From positions 1 to 19,208 of the forward strand of contig CABTWP010000038.1 of the NCBI GenBank assembly GCA_902488525.1: a DNA stretch of 19,208 nucleotides. The letters run 5' to 3'. Made by a program: the position numbers and the translations under genes. The DNA is from an uncultured Collinsella sp. Its GTDB lineage: Bacteria > Actinomycetota > Coriobacteriia > Coriobacteriales > Coriobacteriaceae. This document shows positions 15,300 through 19,208 of this stretch, piece by piece. The notes under the pieces were generated by a model. That model made no database searches, was not told the DNA's origin, and saw only the letters and a list, made by a program, of their open reading frames with translations. Each line of letters begins with the position of its first letter. The first letter of the stretch is position 1.

Positions 15300-16028
15300 T
15301 TACTCCTCCGATGCGGTGGCCGCGGTGTCGTCACCTTCGGCACCATCACCGGCAGAAGGCTCGGCCAAGCGGTAGCCCACGCCGCGCACGGTCTCGATGG
15401 CGCTGGCATGCTCGCCCAGTTTTTGGCGAAGCGTCTGCACGTGCACGTCAACGGTGCGCGAACCGCCGTCGAAGTCCCAGCCCCACACGCTCTGCAGCAA
15501 CGACTCGCGGGTAAAGACCACGCCGGGCTTGCGCATGAGGTACTCGAGCAGGTCGAACTCGCGCAGGGTGAGCTTAAGCGACTCGCCGGCAACAGTCACC
15601 TCACGATGGCTGGGCGAGAGCACAATGTCGCCCACGCTGAGCACATCGCTTGCCTGTTTGACCATGCCGCCGCGACGCAGCAGTGCGCGGCAGCGGCTGG
15701 CGAGCTCCATGAGCGAAAACGGCTTAGTCAGGTAATCGTCGGCACCGCCATCGAGCGCCATCACCTTGTCGAGCTCGGTATCCTTGGCGGTAAGCATCAT
15801 GATGGGCACCGTCGCCGTCAGGCGATCGGCACGCAGTCGACGCATAATCGCCAAGCCATCGGTATCGGGCAGCATGATGTCGAGCAGGACGGCATCGGGT
15901 ACCCGTCGCGCCACGGCAGCCTTAAACTCACCGTCGCACGAAAAGCCTTCGGCCTCAATCCCCTGCTTGCGCAGCGCATAGACCGTCAAATCCCTGATGT
16001 TGTCATCGTCCTCGACGTAATAGATCAT
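15300..16028 (-). CDS. PhoB/OmpR-family response regulator
   Basis: This 242-residue regulator has a receiver domain with an acidic cluster near residue 6, phosphoacceptor D50 in VLLDIMLP, T80 and K102, and an OmpR/PhoB winged-helix DNA-binding domain (about 128-222) ending in the usual GVGYRL. About 20 acidic, Ala- and Ser-rich residues trail the domain. The start at 16028 has AAAGGGG six bases upstream; a longer frame to 16052 would add eight residues not expected before a receiver. Its kinase follows directly, and pstB precedes it by 64 bases. It is probably the PhoB/PhoP-type activator of phosphate-starvation genes, by context. Confidence 0.92.
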   Translation of the reverse strand: MIYYVEDDDNIRDLTVYALRKQGIEAEGFSCDGEFKAAVARRVPDAVLLDIMLPDTDGLAIMRRLRADRLTATVPIMMLTAKDTELDKVMALDGGADDYLTKPFSLMELASRCRALLRRGGMVKQASDVLSVGDIVLSPSHREVTVAGESLKLTLREFDLLEYLMRKPGVVFTRESLLQSVWGWDFDGGSRTVDVHVQTLRQKLGEHASAIETVRGVGYRLAEPSAGDGAEGDDTAATASEE

Positions 16029-16068
16029 GTTGAACCCCTTTGCGGCCGGCATGACCGCATCTTAACCC

Positions 16069-16082
16069 TAAAGGTACCTTTA
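16069..16082. promoter_or_regulatory. 14-bp perfect palindrome between pstB and the PhoB-like gene
   Basis: TAAAGGTACCTTTA is perfectly self-complementary and lies 41 bases before the regulator start codon and 10 bases past the pstB stop codon. It could be an operator for autoregulation. It does not resemble the direct-repeat Pho boxes known from E. coli or Streptomyces. Confidence 0.4.
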
Positions 16083-16092
16083 CTAGATGGTA

Positions 16093-16968
16093 TCAGCCAA
16101 AACGCCCCGTCAAATAATCCGCCGTGCGCGGATCGGTCGGATTCTTGAAGAGTTGCGCGGTGGGCGCGTGCTCCACCAGCTCACCCAGCAAAAAGAATGC
16201 GACCGAATCGGAGATACGCGCCGCCTGCTGCATATTGTGCGTAACGACCACGAGCGTGCAGGTCTCTTTGAGCTCGCAGGCCAGCTGCTCCACCACCAGC
16301 GTCGACACAGGGTCGAGTGCCGAGGTCGGCTCGTCCATCAGCAGAATGTCGGGCTGCACGGCAAGTGCGCGGGCGATGCACAGACGCTGCTGCTGGCCGC
16401 CCGAAAGACCCAGACCCGACTCTTTGAGCTTGTCCTTGGCCTCGTCCCACAGGGCGGCGCGTCGCAGGGAGTCTTCGACCAGCTCGTCGAGCACGACGCG
16501 ATCGCGCACACCCATACCGCGCGGCCCATAGGCGACGTTGTCGTAGATGCTCATGGGAAACGGGTTGGGGCGCTGGAACACCATGCCCACGCGCTGGCGA
16601 AGGCGGCAGATGTCGTAGTCGCCCAGGATATCTTGACCATCGAGCGCAATCTTGCCCTCGATTCGGCAGTCCTTGATGCCGTCGTTCATGCGGTTAAAGC
16701 AGCGCAGCAACGTGGACTTTCCGCAGCCCGAAGGCCCGATGAACGAGGTGATCTGCTTGTCGCGGATCTTGATATTCACGTCCTTGAGCGCATGGTGGTC
16801 GCCATAGAACAGGTCGAGGCCCTCGACGTCGATGCGCGTCGGCGAGGCGGCAAGATCCTCTGCCGTGGGGCGAGTCGCATCCCCAACCTCGCGCTCGTGC
16901 GCGGCCTCGGCCTGCGCTTTCATGAGTTCTTCAAGCTCCGTGGGCTCCACAGCCGCAGCAGCCGTCAT
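16093..16968 (-). CDS. pstB: Phosphate ABC transporter ATP-binding protein PstB
   Basis: This 291-residue ATPase powers the PstSCAB high-affinity phosphate importer. Walker A is GPSGCGKST (78-86), the Q-loop segment FQRPNPFPMSIYDNVAYGPR (131-150) is diagnostic for PstB, the signature is LSGGQQQR (188-195), Walker B is ILLMDEPTSALDP (208-220), and the switch His is H244. The family is usually about 250 residues; the excess is an N-terminal acidic, Ala-rich extension of about 44 residues. The ATG at 16968 has GGAGG eight bases upstream; a GTG at 16983 would overlap that site. No pstS, pstC, pstA or phoU lies beside it: upstream is the VanS-like kinase, downstream the PhoB-like regulator. Confidence 0.96.
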   Translation of the reverse strand: MTAAAAVEPTELEELMKAQAEAAHEREVGDATRPTAEDLAASPTRIDVEGLDLFYGDHHALKDVNIKIRDKQITSFIGPSGCGKSTLLRCFNRMNDGIKDCRIEGKIALDGQDILGDYDICRLRQRVGMVFQRPNPFPMSIYDNVAYGPRGMGVRDRVVLDELVEDSLRRAALWDEAKDKLKESGLGLSGGQQQRLCIARALAVQPDILLMDEPTSALDPVSTLVVEQLACELKETCTLVVVTHNMQQAARISDSVAFFLLGELVEHAPTAQLFKNPTDPRTADYLTGRFG

Positions 16969-16983
16969 ACCGCATACCTCCAC

Positions 16984-17009
16984 ATCGATATCAATTCAGC
17001 AGTATCGAT
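16984..17009. promoter_or_regulatory. Inverted repeat upstream of pstB
   Basis: ATCGATA and TATCGAT form a perfect 7-bp repeat with a 12-base spacer, centred about 30 bases before the pstB start codon, in the 103-base gap after the VanS-like gene. A TTGACA on the minus strand further upstream has no good -10 partner at normal spacing. The repeat is a candidate operator only. Confidence 0.3.
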
Positions 17010-17071
17010 AGTAGAAATCGCGGCTCATATGTACGTGAGCGCATTGTCAAGTGTTTGTAAGGGCACGCTGG

Positions 17072-18310
17072 CTATGCGGCGGGCAGCTCGATGGTGAATA
17101 TCGTGTGTTCGGGCGTCGATTCACATGCAACGGTACCGCCGTGTGCCGCGATGATCTCCTTGGCAATAGCAAGGCCCAGACCGGCACCACCGCGATTGGT
17201 CGCACGCGCCGCATCCAGGCGATAGAACTTCTCAAAGATCACCTTGAGCTTAGCCGCAGGGATAGGATCGCCCTGATTGATAAAGCGCACGCGCACGCCG
17301 CCATCGTCTTGGCGCCCGGCCTCAATCGTGATAGTCGAGCCCTCATAGCTATAGGCGACGGCGTTTTTCATGATGTTGTTGAACACGCGGGCCATCTTGT
17401 CGCCATCCACGAGCACCGTCAGGTCCTCGCGAATATCAACTTGGGCTTCCTTATGCTGCTCGTTGAGGATGGGATAGAACTCGTCAGCCACCTGAGCCAG
17501 CAGCAACCCCAGATCAACATAGCCGCGCGTGAGCACGATATCGTGGAAGTCAAAGCGCGTGATATCGAAGAACTCTTCGATGAGCGCATCGAGCCGGTGC
17601 GCCTTGTCGAGCGCCACGCCCGTAAAGTGCGCACGTTGCTCAACCGGCAGCTCAGGAGCCTCTTGCAGCAGCGAAAGATAGCCCACCACACTGGCAAGCG
17701 GGGTGCGTAGGTCATGTGCCAAGTACGTGACCAGATCGTCCTTGCGATGCGACTCGTCACGCAGAGCTTGCTGCACCTTGCGCTCACGGTCACGCACGCG
17801 GTTAAGGGCGCCCTCGACCTCCAAGAAGTCGCCGTCGATGTTGTCCCAGGTGTCGGGGTGATCGATCAGGCGATCTTGAATACGAGCGGCCAGCACACAA
17901 TCGGCATGCTGCTCGCCCTGTTCGTAGCCCTGGTAGTACAGGGCGCGGCCGCACAAGAACAGCATGCACGCGGCAAGCGCCAGCACAAAGCCAAGCATGT
18001 TGAATACAAAGCCGGCATCGAACAGCACCGGCCCTTCGATGCCGCCGAGCGCCATGGCGCCAATCGCCAACGTCATGGCCCACGCGGCGCCGCCAATCAC
18101 CATGCAGCGGCGCACGATCTCAAATCGATCGATCAGCAAAAAGCCGACAAGCAGCACCGCCAAGATTCCGACGATGTTGTCGATGCCAATCAGCAGCAGG
18201 CTCAACAAAAAGAGCAGCACCGTTGCAAGCGCGCGATTGTCGACGACCGACCTCACGTATTCAAAGAGTCGATCGGGCACCTCGAACGCTTGTCTATCGT
18301 CTTTTGTCAT
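17072..18310 (-). CDS. VanS-like membrane sensor histidine kinase
   Basis: This 412-residue kinase has a membrane domain of about four helices (within residues 28-122) with only short loops, so no sizeable external sensor domain. A linker and HisKA domain follow with YLAHDLRTPLASVVGYL (phosphoacceptor H199), then an ATPase domain with NNIMKNAVAYS (N316) and GGAGLGLAIAKEI (374-386). The G1 region reads FINQGDPIP instead of DxGxG, which is normal for VanS-type kinases. The start at 18310 has GAGGAT upstream and lies 26 bases past the partner regulator's stop codon. In many Gram-positives such pairs regulate cell-wall peptidase or teichoic-acid genes rather than vancomycin resistance; no van genes are present here. 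The signal is unknown. Confidence 0.9.
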   Translation of the reverse strand: MTKDDRQAFEVPDRLFEYVRSVVDNRALATVLLFLLSLLLIGIDNIVGILAVLLVGFLLIDRFEIVRRCMVIGGAAWAMTLAIGAMALGGIEGPVLFDAGFVFNMLGFVLALAACMLFLCGRALYYQGYEQGEQHADCVLAARIQDRLIDHPDTWDNIDGDFLEVEGALNRVRDRERKVQQALRDESHRKDDLVTYLAHDLRTPLASVVGYLSLLQEAPELPVEQRAHFTGVALDKAHRLDALIEEFFDITRFDFHDIVLTRGYVDLGLLLAQVADEFYPILNEQHKEAQVDIREDLTVLVDGDKMARVFNNIMKNAVAYSYEGSTITIEAGRQDDGGVRVRFINQGDPIPAAKLKVIFEKFYRLDAARATNRGGAGLGLAIAKEIIAAHGGTVACESTPEHTIFTIELPAA

Positions 18311-18336
18311 ATCAAGATCCTCACAAGCGAAAAGCG

Positions 18337-19032
18337 TTATTCGATTATGTAGCCGACGCCCCAGACGTTTTTGATAAAGCGTGGCTTTTGTGCGTCGTCG
18401 CCGATCTTTTCGCGCAAGTGGCGAATATGCACCATCACCGTATTGTTGGAGCCGGGCATAAAGTCCTCGTTCCACACCGCGCGGAACAGGTCCTCCACGG
18501 CCACCACGCTGCCGCGATGCTCGACCAGATACAGCAAGATTGAATACTCGGTGGGTGTGAGGCGTACCGGCGCACCGTCCACCGTCACGGAACGAGCGTC
18601 GCGGTTGATCTCGAGGCCGTCGAGCTGAATGATCGGCGACTCGGCCGCCTGTGCACGGCTACCGTAGCTGGTGTAGCGGCGAAGCTGAGCGTGCACGCGC
18701 GCGATGAGCTCCAGCGGACGGAACGGCTTAACCACGTAATCGTCCGCGCCAAGCGAAAGGCCCTCGATCTTGTCTTGCTGGGCATCGCGCGCCGTCAGCA
18801 TGATCACAGGATAGGTATGGCTGGAACGGATCGTACGCAGCAGCTCAAACCCATCGATATCGGGCAGCATGACATCCAGCAGCGCCAGATCGAACTCCTG
18901 CTCCAAAATCGCCTTGGCAGCATCGGCCCCGCTATAGGCAATCTGGACATCAAAGCCCTCTTTTGTAAGGTAGATACCAACCAAGTCGGCGATGGCCTTT
19001 TCGTCATCAACTACCAAAATGCGCTCGTTCAT
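18337..19032 (-). CDS. VanR-like OmpR-family response regulator
   Basis: This 231-residue regulator strongly resembles VanR: ILVVDDEKAIADLVGIYL at the N terminus, phosphoacceptor D53 in LLDVMLPD, T80, K102 in VKPFRPLELIARV, then a winged-helix domain ending VWGVGYIIE. Length is normal. The ATG at 19032 has AGAGGAG about six bases upstream. It is the first gene of the pair with the VanS-like kinase. A CATAAT box on the minus strand (19053-19058) could be a -10 element but has no good -35. VanR-like regulators are common in Gram-positive gut bacteria, and on this context it is more likely a cell-envelope regulator than an antibiotic-resistance one. Confidence 0.93.
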   Translation of the reverse strand: MNERILVVDDEKAIADLVGIYLTKEGFDVQIAYSGADAAKAILEQEFDLALLDVMLPDIDGFELLRTIRSSHTYPVIMLTARDAQQDKIEGLSLGADDYVVKPFRPLELIARVHAQLRRYTSYGSRAQAAESPIIQLDGLEINRDARSVTVDGAPVRLTPTEYSILLYLVEHRGSVVAVEDLFRAVWNEDFMPGSNNTVMVHIRHLREKIGDDAQKPRFIKNVWGVGYIIE

Positions 19033-19091
19033 GCGTGCTCCTCTCGCGCTCCATTATGCCCGAGGCGACGCACGCCACACACAACAAGCGT

Positions 19092-19118
19092 GGGTGATTA
19101 AGTCGGCCTTAAGCACCC
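19092..19118. promoter_or_regulatory. Inverted repeat upstream of the VanR-like gene
   Basis: GGGTG-A-TTAAG and CTTAA-G-CACCC pair at 10 of 11 positions around a five-base centre, about 60-86 bases before the regulator start codon. No T-run follows, so it is better read as a protein-binding site than a terminator. The rest of 19033-19208 holds no gene; a plus-strand TATACT (19185-19190) may belong to a divergent promoter but lacks a clear -35. Confidence 0.4.
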
Positions 19119-19208
19119 TTGTGCCCATCCAGGCGCGGATGTGGGCCACGCACGCACGCGATGATCGCCGACGCCGGCAAACGATATACTCTAGTTCCAG
19201 AAGAGACC

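Noticed and set aside
13959..16148. Plus-strand open frame of 729 codons
   Set aside because: It is antisense to the PhoR-like kinase and PhoB-like regulator, whose motifs are intact. The predicted protein has no recognisable domain, and such mirrored frames are expected in high-GC genes.
17072..18310. Missing DxGxG motif in the VanS-like kinase
   Set aside because: At first it looked like a degenerate, inactive ATPase. The N-x-G-x-x-I-P form is typical of VanS-type kinases with normal activity, so it is not an anomaly.
17072..18475. Longer form of the VanS-like kinase starting at 18475
   Set aside because: The extra 55 residues overlap the regulator gene and are basic and unlike the family. 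The ATG at 18310 has a Shine-Dalgarno and correct spacing after the regulator.
17072..19032. Vancomycin-resistance locus
   Set aside because: Only regulator-like genes are present, with no vanH, ligase, vanX or vanY. VanR/VanS-like pairs are common in non-resistant Gram-positives.

Overview
The window reads as chromosomal DNA from a high-GC Gram-positive anaerobe of the Coriobacteriia, most likely Collinsella or a close relative. This is judged from protein style (tandem YhgE/Pip membrane proteins, a VanR/VanS-type pair, CpsB/C/D-type polysaccharide control proteins), strong G/C third-position bias, and intergenic inverted repeats carrying GGGGAC/GTCCCC ends. No rRNA, tRNA, CRISPR array, transposase or phage gene is visible. 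The genus call is inference; no marker gene fixes it.

Every gene I can support, 15 in all, lies on the minus strand, so transcription runs from high to low coordinates. From the right: a VanR-like response regulator (18337-19032) and its VanS-like kinase (17072-18310); pstB, the phosphate-importer ATPase, without pstS, pstC, pstA or phoU beside it (16093-16968); and a PhoB/PhoR-like regulator-kinase pair (15300-16028, 13872-15296). After a terminator-like hairpin and a candidate promoter comes a compact CpsC-CpsD-CpsB set (13676 down to 11612): chain-length/activator membrane protein, BY-type tyrosine kinase and PHP-family phosphatase. It is followed by a GNAT acetyltransferase (11111-11572).

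The chaperone gene htpG (8844-10868) follows. Its leader contains a terminator-like hairpin, and a cluster of inverted repeats lies downstream. A 440-bp intergenic stretch (8404-8843) then leads into a two-gene operon of paralogous YhgE/Pip membrane proteins of 938 and 729 residues, whose stop and start codons abut. Past a good terminator come single genes: an EamA/DMT permease (2212-3195), an M20 amidohydrolase (804-2096), and an MFS transporter remnant (232-681) that appears to have lost its middle.

Much of the window concerns the cell envelope and sensing: two two-component systems, phosphate-uptake signalling, phosphotyrosine control of polysaccharide assembly and the YhgE pair. The most notable items are the YhgE pair with its candidate operator-promoter, the hairpin in the htpG leader, the isolated CpsCDB control module, the isolated pstB next to two two-component systems, the internally deleted MFS gene, and the recurring GGGGAC/GTCCCC palindromes. 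I found no system that I can confidently call undescribed.
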